Origin: Ruminococcus sp.
GTDB taxonomy: Bacteria > Bacillota > Clostridia > Oscillospirales > Ruminococcaceae
Assembly (NCBI GenBank): GCA_017961625.1
Contig: JAGCWY010000073.1
Location: 1 to 64,000, forward strand
Length of the DNA stretch: 64,000 bases
Reading direction: 5' to 3'
The notes beneath the pieces were generated by a model. It had not been told where the DNA came from. It saw nothing but the letters and a program-made list of their open reading frames with translations, and did no database searches. Numbering within the stretch: position 1 is the first letter of the stretch; each line of letters opens with the position of its first letter. This document shows, piece by piece, positions 42,429-51,500 of the stretch. Position numbers and translations under genes: made by a program.

Positions 42429-42740
42429 GTGCGCTCGGCAGCGCACGTTTCTAACGGGTGAAAGTCCCGAATCCACCCGACAGTGGGAAGGATATAGCCG
42501 AACATCAAGTGTGTCCATCGTGAGGTGGAATCTGAAGGAAGATGCAGGCAAATCTCTGAGCCGACGAATAGGAACCTTTTTAGGCTAAGTGCAAGGGTAA
42601 GGTGGCCTAACATACCGAAGCCTAATAACTGTTATCAGTCAAATTATTTAAAGTTGAAATGAACAGATTAATCGCTCCTGCGCAGAACGGCTGTAACCGA
42701 AGCGGTATTACTCTCCACTCCAATCCGAACATCTACGCAC
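42429..42740 (+). mobile_element. group II intron, 5' ribozyme part
   Basis: The stretch starts GTGCGC as bacterial group II introns do, with a hairpin GTGCGCT/AGCGCAC, followed by AACGGGTGAAAGTCCCG and further paired blocks typical of domain I. The right limit is approximate. The normal intron-encoded reverse transcriptase does not follow; instead there are a hairpin-flanked spacer and a lipoprotein gene. Confidence 0.7.
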
Positions 42741-42747
42741 AATAAAC

Positions 42748-42792
42748 ACTTTAAGGACAATAGACCTATTGTGTCTAAAATGCTTAAAGTTC
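42748..42792. repeat. nested inverted repeat before the lipoprotein gene
   Basis: Outer arms CTTTAAG / CTTAAAG and inner arms GACAATAG / CTATTGTG. It could be part of the intron, an operator, or an edge of inserted DNA. Confidence 0.45.
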
Positions 42793-42833
42793 ACACTAAT
42801 CAAATCACGCAAAGTTAAAGGAGTATTTTAATT

Positions 42834-43748
42834 ATGCGGCATAAAAAAACAATCTTATTTTCCATTATTATAATTTCTACATTATGCTTTATAAGTTGTG
42901 GAAAAGATACTAAAGACTCTCTCTCATCTTCACAAAACACAGAGACACAAACTTCACATGATACCTCAGATACAAACATTACTAATACTACGAAAGTTTC
43001 AGATGATGATTCACAAGGAAAAAAATCCTCATCAAGAACGATGGCAAGCGGAATAGGCATGGAGTATTTTTGTAATGAATCTCCTCTTCCTAATATGGTT
43101 TACGGACATATTCGTGATAATAGTGAATTTGGAAATTATTTCTTTTCAATTCATAAATCTTTAGACGAAGACGTAGAATACATCGCTTTTGTTAATGAAG
43201 AAGGGTTTGCTGAAGATGTTTTATGTTGGATATGCAGTTACGAGAAGAAATATGTCGGTATTGCAAAAAAATATGATAGTAACTTGAAAGATGATTTTGA
43301 AAACTGGGATGAAGTATTATCATATTTTGGTTTAAAAGAAGGTGAATATACTAATATATATTCTGATGGATTCAATGAGGGTTCAACAACGCCAATTCTT
43401 GACAAGGAAGATCCCGATGTTGCAAATTCATGCATACTTGCATATTCTTTAGCAAGAGAATACGCTACTGATTATTCCGATAAACCTGCAGTTTATGGTA
43501 TTCGTTCAAAAGATGATGGATTTATTAAAAATACGCTATGGGATATACCTTCTCACGGCGATATCGAATATATCATAATATTTGATACTTCAGGCAACCT
43601 TTACAGGGTTCTTTGCTGGGACACTGATAAAGATAAAAAATACGTAGGTGATTCTGAACTTGGTGAAAACGGAGATAATATTGCTGAATTAAATTGGGAT
43701 GATGTTTTAGAAAAATACGGTTTTAAACAAGGACAGTACACAACATAA
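42834..43748 (+). CDS. lipoprotein with an internal domain duplication, inside the intron footprint
   Basis: A 304-residue exported protein with a lipoprotein signal (cysteine near residue 22, after FIS) and a Ser/Thr/Asp-rich linker to about 75. Two copies of a 60-residue unit follow: residues 105-170 (EYIAFVNEEG ... VLCWICSYEKKYVG ... NWDEVLSYFGLKEGEYT) and 235-304 (EYIIIFDTSG ... VLCWDTDKDKKYVG ... NWDDVLEKYGFKQGQYT). Family unknown. It is strongly AT-rich compared with the genes on either side. AAAGGAG lies 10 bases before the ATG. Its place where an intron would carry its reverse transcriptase is unusual. Confidence 0.75.
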   Translation: MRHKKTILFSIIIISTLCFISCGKDTKDSLSSSQNTETQTSHDTSDTNITNTTKVSDDDSQGKKSSSRTMASGIGMEYFCNESPLPNMVYGHIRDNSEFGNYFFSIHKSLDEDVEYIAFVNEEGFAEDVLCWICSYEKKYVGIAKKYDSNLKDDFENWDEVLSYFGLKEGEYTNIYSDGFNEGSTTPILDKEDPDVANSCILAYSLAREYATDYSDKPAVYGIRSKDDGFIKNTLWDIPSHGDIEYIIIFDTSGNLYRVLCWDTDKDKKYVGDSELGENGDNIAELNWDDVLEKYGFKQGQYTT

Positions 43749-43822
43749 TCCATTTATCAAACTAAGAAAGGGCTGTAAAAAATAGCGTAACCGCCCAATA
43801 GCATACCACCTGTAAATGAAGG

Positions 43823-43846
43823 ATCCCCGAGCTTCGGCTCGGGGAT
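43823..43846 (+). terminator. hairpin after the lipoprotein gene
   Basis: ATCCCCGAGC-TTCG-GCTCGGGGAT, a perfect stem with a stable tetraloop, but without a T tract. Confidence 0.5.
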
Positions 43847-43930
43847 TACTCATATTGCTTTACAAATTTTCTGCACAGATTCATTCCCCGGCAGAAGTTC
43901 TTCCAGAATATTCGTGTTTGTAAGGAACGC

Positions 43931-44342
43931 CATGCTGTATATGCCGGAAGCAAAACCGCATCTGCACGGGCTTTGAACCGCACTTAAACGGATCTCCGAC
44001 CACACTTTGTCGTGTCGAACCGCACTGGTCTGAAGTAATTCTTGTCCTTTGGGAATAAGTGAGCTTTTATGCCGCAAAAGCCGCTTGACAGTGTGTATGA
44101 GTGTGGTAGGCTGGTGGCCGGGCAGCAGGCTTAATGGCCGCTTGCCCGTGCTGCCGGACTGCCGCGCTCATAGAGGCTTGCTGTCAAGGGGTCTGTGGAA
44201 TAAATGCGAACGGACGGAACAATCAATATGTTGTTCATTGTTCATGATTATCGCATCTGGTCGAGTGCGGTTCAAAGTCCGTTAAGGCGCGGTTCGCACT
44301 CCGTGCAGGTGTGGCAGTGTGGACGGCATATACACAGTATGG
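43931..44342. mobile_element. GC-rich inverted-repeat element, probably a non-autonomous or decayed mobile element
   Basis: The reverse complement of 43931-44025 resembles 44265-44342: both contain copies of GTGCGGTTC, CCGTGCAG and GGCATATACA in the same order. Between the arms lie about 240 GC-rich bases with no convincing gene. Open frames across the arms (43850-44077 minus, 44235-44435 minus) have no ribosome site or known family. The composition differs sharply from the AT-rich lipoprotein gene next to it. Confidence 0.5.
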
Positions 44343-44471
44343 ACATTTAATGGTGTTCAAAGGTAAATCTGATATCAAATTGTCATAATCCTTTTGCGAA
44401 AAGGTATTACATTTTTCGAGAAAAACTGTTATCATAATATATGTCCTTTATTCTTTATTGAATAATGGTGG

Positions 44472-44518
44472 AAAGATAACAGGATGTCTCGTGGTTGTGA
44501 TGGTCCTGTTATCTTTTT
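44472..44518. terminator. hairpin with T tract
   Basis: AAAGATAACAGGA / TCCTGTTATCTTT followed by T residues on the plus strand; it ends no evident gene. A second stem GATGCAAATA / TATTTGCATC follows near 44550-44590. Confidence 0.5.
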
Positions 44519-44654
44519 ATTAATAATGATAACATAAAGATAAAAAAGATGCAAATATTCTGCTCATGATGATACAGATTATTTGCATCCTCTACTTAAA
44601 TTAATTTGATCGATTTCCTTTATATTTCCTGCAGGTAATTTGATCAATAACAAG

Positions 44655-44716
44655 TGAGAGCTTAACGCACGGTTCCGTGAGAGCCTTGTGGTGAAAGTCC
44701 ACTTGGCTACTCGACT
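44655..44716 (+). mobile_element. group II intron, 3' end with a damaged domain V
   Basis: ACGCACGGTTC is the 3' strand of a domain V, and GTGAGAGCC...GGTGAAAGTCC...GGCTACTCGAC is a domain VI with a bulged A. The 5' strand of domain V expected before it (GAGC then GTGCG and GAAA) is missing, so the ribozyme should be inactive. Confidence 0.6.
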
Positions 44717-44847
44717 GGGAGGTCGGCTAATCAATTAATGGTTAGCCTCCTACCCGATTCAAATGCGCGTTATGTGCCATGTTTTACACATTCCGACATT
44801 TATCGCAAAAATACCGAAGCTGTAATATTATGTAACATTTTTTTTAC

Positions 44848-44901
44848 TTGACATATTTTACCTTTTGCTTTATAATAATTAATGTATACTAAATAACCGC
44901 C
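44848..44901 (+). promoter_or_regulatory. promoter and shared leader motif, copy B
   Basis: TTGACA-N17-TATAAT (44848-44876), followed by the same leader block as copy A at 35468-35498 and by an AACCGCC/GGCTG hairpin region. Confidence 0.75.
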
Positions 44902-44968
44902 ATGACGGCTGTCTGTGCGGTATTATACAAAGAATACTTTTATTTTGATTATAAGCAGGAGGGATATC

Positions 44969-46474
44969 ATGAAATGCAATAAGTGCGGAAGTGAAATGGC
45001 TGAAGACGCTCTGTTCTGTACGGAGTGTGGCGCTCCTCTTGAAAAAGAGGAAAAGCATGTTGCAGCGGCTGTTGCGGAAACGGCGGAGACTGTGGAAGCC
45101 ATAAAGGACGATGAGCCTACATCTATTCTCCCTCACCTTGAAGAGGTGATAGCTGACAACGAGGAGGCTCTCAGCCTTACTCAGGAGGATGTTCAGCTTC
45201 TTAACGAGGAGCCTGCCGAGCTGCTCAGTTCTTCCGATACAATTGTGCTCCCTGATCCGGAGGCTGCTGAGGAAACAGCTACAGAGGCAATACAGGCAGT
45301 TCATGATGAACCTGTTCCCGCACAGTTCCCTAAACCGGAAGCTCCTGCAGCTCCTGTGAACGCTGCTCACGGTGTACTGGACGATAACAGTGATACTATG
45401 GAGATACCGGTACAAAATGACACCCACGGAAATGCAGGTGGATATACAGAAACCCAGCAACCGGCACAGAATACACCGGTAATACCGCCGCCACAGCCTG
45501 TGCAGAACGCTGCCGAGCCTGCACCTATGCCTTCACAGTCTGGTGAACAGCCGAAGGCTCGTAAGAAAGTAGGTGGAGGACGTATATTTGGCGCGTCTCT
45601 CGTTACTATATTTGCAGTCGCATTCATGCTTCTTTTCAGCTTTATGCTCTCGCTCAAGCTGGGACTTAATGGCTCAGTGATAAAGAAGAGATTCAGTAAG
45701 CTTGACGCTGATACTACACTTACCGCACAGTTTGATGGCAAGGAGCTTTCAAAGACCCTTTATGATTCACTTGGCTTCAGAACCGCCACAAAGGGAAACG
45801 CTGACGAGGCGGGATTCAAGAGATACCTTCTTGATACTGATTTTCTCGATTATACCGGAGGCGTTGCGGAGAGCTACCTCGACTTCATCATAGACGGTGA
45901 GGGCTCCGATCCTTCCATTGATTCCGAGGACTTCGTAAACGATTTTATTAGAGCAAACAAGGGCGCAGCCGTAAGAGAATTTGACTACGAGCTGACAGAC
46001 GCGGACTATGAGCTTCTCCAGAAGAACCTCGACAAGGATGATTTCTCCGATTCTCTAAGCATAAGGAAGTGGAACAGGCAGGTCGGCTTTGAAGTGGACA
46101 AGCTCAGCTATCTGTTCTCATACATAACTATCGGCATTATCGGCGGTATAGTACTGCTTCTCCTTATATGGATAAGTGCTATAGTTGACAAGCGTGCAAA
46201 GCACGTTACAGGCTTTTTTGCAAGCATATTCAATATTACCGGTATCATTGTGCTCCTTGCAGGACTTGCTATCATAGTAGGTTCGGCAGTTGCATTTACC
46301 TTCACGCATAACGTAGGATTCTATCTTTCCGAGAACCTGCTTCTGCCGCTTGCAGTGATACTTCTCATCGTAGGCGCCGCAGAGCTCCTGCTTGGCTTTG
46401 TTTTCAGAAAGTCCAACAGGATAATAAAGAAGAAAGCGAAGAAGGCAGCTGCAGCTGCACAGGCACAGAAGTAA
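44969..46474 (+). CDS. zinc-ribbon membrane protein, unknown
   Basis: A 501-residue protein. The start at 44969 (GGAGGG upstream) opens with a zinc ribbon, CNKCGSEMAEDALFCTECG, residues 3-21. An acidic Pro/Ala-rich linker runs to about 205, then a transmembrane helix (VTIFAVAFMLLFSFMLSL), a soluble domain (about 235-395), and three more helices ending in a Lys/Ala tail. Zinc ribbon plus membrane layouts of this sort are common in Firmicutes without a known function. It shares a promoter/leader motif with the GH-A/ispD operon. Confidence 0.75.
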   Translation: MKCNKCGSEMAEDALFCTECGAPLEKEEKHVAAAVAETAETVEAIKDDEPTSILPHLEEVIADNEEALSLTQEDVQLLNEEPAELLSSSDTIVLPDPEAAEETATEAIQAVHDEPVPAQFPKPEAPAAPVNAAHGVLDDNSDTMEIPVQNDTHGNAGGYTETQQPAQNTPVIPPPQPVQNAAEPAPMPSQSGEQPKARKKVGGGRIFGASLVTIFAVAFMLLFSFMLSLKLGLNGSVIKKRFSKLDADTTLTAQFDGKELSKTLYDSLGFRTATKGNADEAGFKRYLLDTDFLDYTGGVAESYLDFIIDGEGSDPSIDSEDFVNDFIRANKGAAVREFDYELTDADYELLQKNLDKDDFSDSLSIRKWNRQVGFEVDKLSYLFSYITIGIIGGIVLLLLIWISAIVDKRAKHVTGFFASIFNITGIIVLLAGLAIIVGSAVAFTFTHNVGFYLSENLLLPLAVILLIVGAAELLLGFVFRKSNRIIKKKAKKAAAAAQAQK

Positions 46475-46484
46475 AGAAAAAATC

Positions 46485-46522
46485 AGTCCGAAAGCATTTT
46501 TGATCGTGCTTTCGGACTTTTT
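46485..46522. terminator. bidirectional terminator
   Basis: AGTCCGAAAGCA / TGCTTTCGGACT with T tract, between two converging genes. Confidence 0.9.
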
Positions 46523-46525
46523 ACG

Positions 46526-46882
46526 CTATTCAGCCGTCTCAGCAAGAGAACGCAGCTTTTCGGCAATTCTCTCTCTGTATTCGCAGTATTCCGTATCAAC
46601 GGCGAAGCTGACTGTATCATAATCGATGTCATATACCATAGTAAAAGGAATATCTCCGAAATGGCATGGGTAATGCTTTGACCATATAAGCTCTATAGCG
46701 TTTCCATTGAGCATACCTGCTTTCCCAAGCAGTCGGATAAAGAACATGAGTGCAGCTCCACTTTTGCCTTTTTCATAGTAAATGGATGGTATGATCTCCT
46801 GTTCACTGAAATTAAGATCAAAGCAGTTGTCATATCCTGCCGCTGATCTTTTATAATTTATTCTTATCATATCTCTTGCCAT
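46526..46882 (-). CDS. hypothetical 118-residue protein
   Basis: A small soluble protein of unknown family; it contains PSIYYEKGKSGAALMFFIRL and VDTEYCEYRERIAEKLRSL. AAAGG lies close to the first ATG; Met5 (46870) with a longer spacing is an equally good start. It is a single gene that converges on the zinc-ribbon gene and shares its terminator. Confidence 0.6.
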   Translation of the reverse strand: MARDMIRINYKRSAAGYDNCFDLNFSEQEIIPSIYYEKGKSGAALMFFIRLLGKAGMLNGNAIELIWSKHYPCHFGDIPFTMVYDIDYDTVSFAVDTEYCEYRERIAEKLRSLAETAE

Positions 46883-46989
46883 CCTTTTTATTATAATACA
46901 ACATTATAATACAACTGTATCGGATATTTGTCAATGATAGCTGAAAATATATAAATACCGTTTTGTGATGGAACGGAGCCTTGCTGTAC

Positions 46990-47018
46990 TTGTTTTTTTT
47001 CTCAAAAAGTGGTATAAT
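46990..47018 (+). promoter_or_regulatory. promoter of the histidinol-phosphatase gene
   Basis: TTGTTT-N17-TATAAT about 25 bases before the start at 47043. Confidence 0.55.
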
Positions 47019-47042
47019 CATAGTTTGAAAGGAGCGGAAGCT

Positions 47043-47807
47043 ATGCTGGCAAATTATCATACCCATACAGAGCGCTGCGGTCATGCAATGGGCAGCGACA
47101 GGGATTTTGTGGAGCACGCCATAGAGAGCGGCATAAAAGTGCTTGGTTTTTCGGATCACTGCCCGTGGGTATTTGACGACGAATACGTATCGGGGATACG
47201 AATGACTCCCGACGAGGTGGAGGGCTATTTCAGATCCCTCACCGACCTGAAAAGGGAGTACGCTGACGATATAAGGATATATATCGGTTTTGAGGCAGAG
47301 TATATCCCTCAGCTCATAGAAGCACAGGACAGACTTCTTGCGGAATATCCACTTGATTATATGATAATGGGGCAGCATTTCAACGACCCCGAGAGTTCAG
47401 GAGTATATATGGGAGCTCCCGTATATGATGAGAGCATACTGATACAGTACACGGAACGTATTATAGAAGGCATGGAGTCAGGAAGGTACCGTTATCTTGC
47501 ACACCCTGACCTTATACGCTTTATGGGTGACGAGAAGGCATATGAAAGTCAGATGACCCGGTTGTGTACTTATTTGAAAAGCAGAGATATACCCGTTGAG
47601 ATAAACCTTCTTGGTATGTCGGGAGGCAGACATTATCCTTCAGACAGGTTTTTCAGAATAGCACAGAATGTTGGAAACAAAGCTATAATAGGCTGTGACG
47701 CACATCTTCCGGAGTCGCTCTGCGATGATCACATAATAGAGCGTGGAAGACGCTTTGCTGAAAAATACGGACTTGAAGTAGTTGAGACCCTTGACGGCCT
47801 TGATTGA
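47043..47807 (+). CDS. hisK: histidinol-phosphatase of the PHP family
   Basis: A 254-residue metal-dependent phosphatase that removes phosphate from histidinol phosphate in histidine synthesis. PHP motifs: NYHTHTERCGHA at residue 3, GFSDHCPW near 38, DYMIMGQHFND near 105, YLAHPDLIRF near 153 and IGCDAHLPE near 220. The start at 47043 has AAAGGAG upstream and removes an unlikely N-terminal extension. Other PHP phosphoesterases share these motifs, so substrate is likely but not certain. Confidence 0.85.
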   Translation: MLANYHTHTERCGHAMGSDRDFVEHAIESGIKVLGFSDHCPWVFDDEYVSGIRMTPDEVEGYFRSLTDLKREYADDIRIYIGFEAEYIPQLIEAQDRLLAEYPLDYMIMGQHFNDPESSGVYMGAPVYDESILIQYTERIIEGMESGRYRYLAHPDLIRFMGDEKAYESQMTRLCTYLKSRDIPVEINLLGMSGGRHYPSDRFFRIAQNVGNKAIIGCDAHLPESLCDDHIIERGRRFAEKYGLEVVETLDGLD

Positions 47808-47921
47808 GTCTTTAGTCATTATCAATTTTATGGGTGCACATTTTGCGCCTGACGTTTGTCCTATTGCAGGGACGGATATAAGTTCAGAGTGAACATAGAT
47901 GAACGTGAATAGGAGACAACT

Positions 47922-48548
47922 ATGAGTATTTTTGATGTGTTCGACAGAATCGCCGCAAATTCTTCTGCGGCAAGAGGTAAAATAGAATATGTGATAACAG
48001 GTCTCGGAAATCCGGGGCTTGAATACGAGAATACACGCCATAATGCTGGCTTCATGGTGCTTGACGAGCTGGCAAAGCAGCTGGGCGAGGACATAAGCCG
48101 TCTTCGCTTCAAGGGCAAGACCGCTGAGGTGACTATCGAGGGCAAACGCTGTCTGCTCCTCAAGCCCACCACCTTTATGAACAACAGTGGCGAAGCAGTA
48201 GTACAGGCTCTGGAGTTTTACAAGATAGACGCGGCGAACCTCATAGTGGTCTGCGACGATATCTCCCTTGACTGTGGAAAGCTGAGAATACGCCGCAAGG
48301 GCAGTCACGGCGGTCACAACGGACTACGTAGTATATGCGAGCTCACAGGCAGGGACGACTTCCCGCGGATAAAAATGGGGGTAGGCAAGAAGCCACATCC
48401 CGATTACGACCTTGCAAAATGGGTCCTCGGAAAGTTTGGCAAGGAGGACGGGGCGAGCATAGAAGAGTCGATAAAGAACGCCTGCGAGTGCATAAAACTT
48501 ATGGTACAGGGCAAGACCGACGAGGCTATGAACAAATACAACTCATGA
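47922..48548 (+). CDS. pth: peptidyl-tRNA hydrolase
   Basis: A 208-residue enzyme that frees tRNA from prematurely released peptidyl-tRNA. After an N-terminal extension of about 22 residues (MSIFDVFDRIAANSSAARGK) come the family motifs ITGLGNPGLEYENTRHNAGF with the catalytic His, LLKPTTFMNNSGEAV, VVCDDISL and KGSHGGHNGLRSI. GGAGACAACT precedes the ATG. mfd starts 25 bases after it, a gene order common in Firmicutes. Confidence 0.96.
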   Translation: MSIFDVFDRIAANSSAARGKIEYVITGLGNPGLEYENTRHNAGFMVLDELAKQLGEDISRLRFKGKTAEVTIEGKRCLLLKPTTFMNNSGEAVVQALEFYKIDAANLIVVCDDISLDCGKLRIRRKGSHGGHNGLRSICELTGRDDFPRIKMGVGKKPHPDYDLAKWVLGKFGKEDGASIEESIKNACECIKLMVQGKTDEAMNKYNS

Positions 48549-48573
48549 TACCACATCTTTTACGGAGAGTGCA

Positions 48574-51500
48574 ATGAACGTCTTTAAGGAATTATTTACT
48601 GGGCTTGCAGGCTATAAGAGCCTGCGAGAAGCTATTGACAAGAATATCTCACCCGTCTCTGTGACGGGTCTTTCCCATATACACAGGGCTCAGCTTGTAT
48701 ATGCTCTTGGCGGCAAGAAGATAAATCTTGTTATCACAGGTACGGAAGCGGAGTCAAAAAAACTCTGTGATGATATAAATATGATGGCTGGCTGTGAGAA
48801 AGCTGTTCTGTTCCCGTCAAAGGAGCTGGTGTTCACTCCTGTAGACAGTACCAACCACGAGTACGAGTATATGCGTATAGCCGCCCTTATAAAGGCGGCT
48901 AAAAGCCGTTGCAGCGTTATCTGTGCAAGTATCGAAGCTGTCATGCAGCCGGTAATACCGGTGGGAGTCCTTATCGCGGCAGGTATAGAGCTGAAGCAGG
49001 GACAGGAGATAAACCTCACTGAGCTTTCGCTTACTCTTGCAAAATGCGGCTATCAGCGCTGCGAAAAGGTCGAGGGTGCTTCACAGTTTTCTGTAAGAGG
49101 CTCTATACTTGATATATATCCCGTTCAGGCAGACAAGCCAGTGCGTATTGAGCTGTGGGGAGACGAGATAGATACCATATCCGAATTCGAGACCGATACA
49201 CAGCGCCGCACGGAGGCTATGGAAAGCGTTGAGATATACCCCTCAGGAGAAGTCCTCTATGATAACGAAGAGCTTGCGGACAGGATAGAGGAGCTATGCA
49301 AAAAGGTACGTGGAAAGCGTATGGATGCAGTACGCGAGCATCTCGGAGCGGACGTTCACAGGCTGAGAGCAGGGGAGATACTTGCCCACAGTGTTAAGTA
49401 CTATCCTCTTGTTTACGGCGAGCCCTCGACGGTATTCGACTATATCGACGGAGCTGTGCTTTTCAGCGATTATTCCGACGTTATGGACAATGCATCAGGA
49501 GTTCTTGCACGCCATAACGAGGATATAAAGATTCTTATGGAGGACGGACAGCTCTGCAAGGGGCTTGACGGCTATGTGCTGGAGCTTCCAGAGATACAGC
49601 ATTTAGCAGAAAAGAAGGTCTGTCTGTATGTGAGCAGCTTCATGCAGGGCGGTGAGCGTATAGACTTCCGCAGGCTGGTGAGCTTCGAGGCTATGCAGAC
49701 AGCCCCGTGGAGTGGCGAGATGAAGCAGCTCGTTGAGGATCTTGAGGATTTCAGACGCCGCGGATACCGTATGATACTTGCAGCAGGCAGTGACAAGACC
49801 CTGCCTATCATACAGCAGGACCTCATAGACAAGGGTATACCTTGTGATCTTTTATCACAGAATATCGAGCCTGCTGAGGGACGTGTGCTGCTTATGTCAG
49901 GCAGCTTCAGCGGAGGCTTTGAGTACCCGGAAAACAAGATAGTTCTCATCACGCAGGGACGTTCCATGGACTCAGTCCGCAGCAAGCGCCGCAAAAAGAA
50001 GAACAAGGCTGAGGAGATACGCTCCCTTGCTGATATAACCGAGGGCGACCTCGTGGTACATTCCGGCCATGGCATAGGACGCTTCATCGGCATACGCAAG
50101 CTAGAAATGGACGGTGTTACAAAGGATTATATAACCATACAGTACGCAGGCACGGATAAGCTTTACATACCCGTAACTCAGCTTGACATGGTGTCAAAAT
50201 ACATTGGTCCGAGAGATGACAGCGGTGTGAAGCTGAATAAGTTAAGTTCCGGCGAGTGGCAGAAGACACGGAGCAATGTAAAACGTGCCGTAAAGGACAT
50301 GGCTCATGAGCTTATAGCTCTTTACGCAAAGCGCGAAAAGAGTGTTGGCTTCGCATTCTACCCTGATGATGAGATACAGCACGACTTTGAGGAGCGCTTC
50401 CCTTACGTGGAGACCGACGACCAGCTTACATCCATTGCTGAGATAAAGGCTGACATGGAGCGCCCCCGTCCTATGGAGAGACTTCTCTGTGGAGACGTCG
50501 GCTTCGGTAAGACAGAGGTGGCTCTGAGAGCTGCCATGAAATGTGTGCTTTCAGGCAAGCAGTGCGCTATACTTGCGCCTACAACTGTACTTGCCTATCA
50601 ACACTATCAGACTGCGCTACGCCGTTTCGAGCACTTCCCCGTGAATATCGAACTGCTCAGCCGCTACCGCTCGCCGAAGCAGCAGGAGGAGATTATAAAG
50701 AAGCTTAAGCAGGGGCGTATAGATCTTATAATCGGCACTCATAAGATAATACAGAAGTCTGTTGTGTTCAAGGACCTCGGACTGGCCATAATCGACGAGG
50801 AGCAGCGCTTCGGCGTGGCTCACAAGGAGAAGTTCAAAGAGAGCTTCACCGGCGTTGATGTGCTTATGCTCTCAGCAACTCCAATACCCCGTACACTTAA
50901 TATGGCAATGAGCGGTATACGTGACATGTCCGTCATAGAGGAGCCACCACAGGACAGATATCCGGTGCAGACCTACGTTATAGAATACAATATGGGAACT
51001 GTTGTGCAGGCTATCGTCAGAGAACTTCGCCGTGGAGGACAGGTATATTATATCCACAACCGCGTGGAGACCATACAAGCCTGTGCCTCACGCTTGCAGG
51101 AACTGCTTCCCGAAGCACGTATAGCTGTGGCGCACGGTCAGATGAGTGAGGACGATATGTCGGATATATGGGAGCAGCTCGTGGAGCACGATGTGGATAT
51201 CCTCGTATGCACCACTATCATAGAAACAGGCGTTGATGTACCTAATGTAAATACCCTTATCATAGAGGACTCAGACCGATTCGGACTTTCCCAGCTGTAT
51301 CAGCTGCGCGGACGTGTGGGGCGCTCAAACCGCAGAGGCTATGCGTATTTTACCTATCAGCGCGATAAGGTTCTTACGGAGATAGCCACAAAGAGACTGA
51401 ATGCCATGCGCGAGTTCACACAGTTCGGAAGCGGCTTCCGTATAGCTCTCAGGGACCTTGAGATAAGAGGAGCAGGAAGCATACTCGGCGGCAGGCAGCA

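Noticed and set aside
43850..44077. 75-codon minus-strand frame after the lipoprotein gene
   Set aside because: No ribosome site, covers one arm of the inverted repeat, and no recognised family; treated as part of the element.
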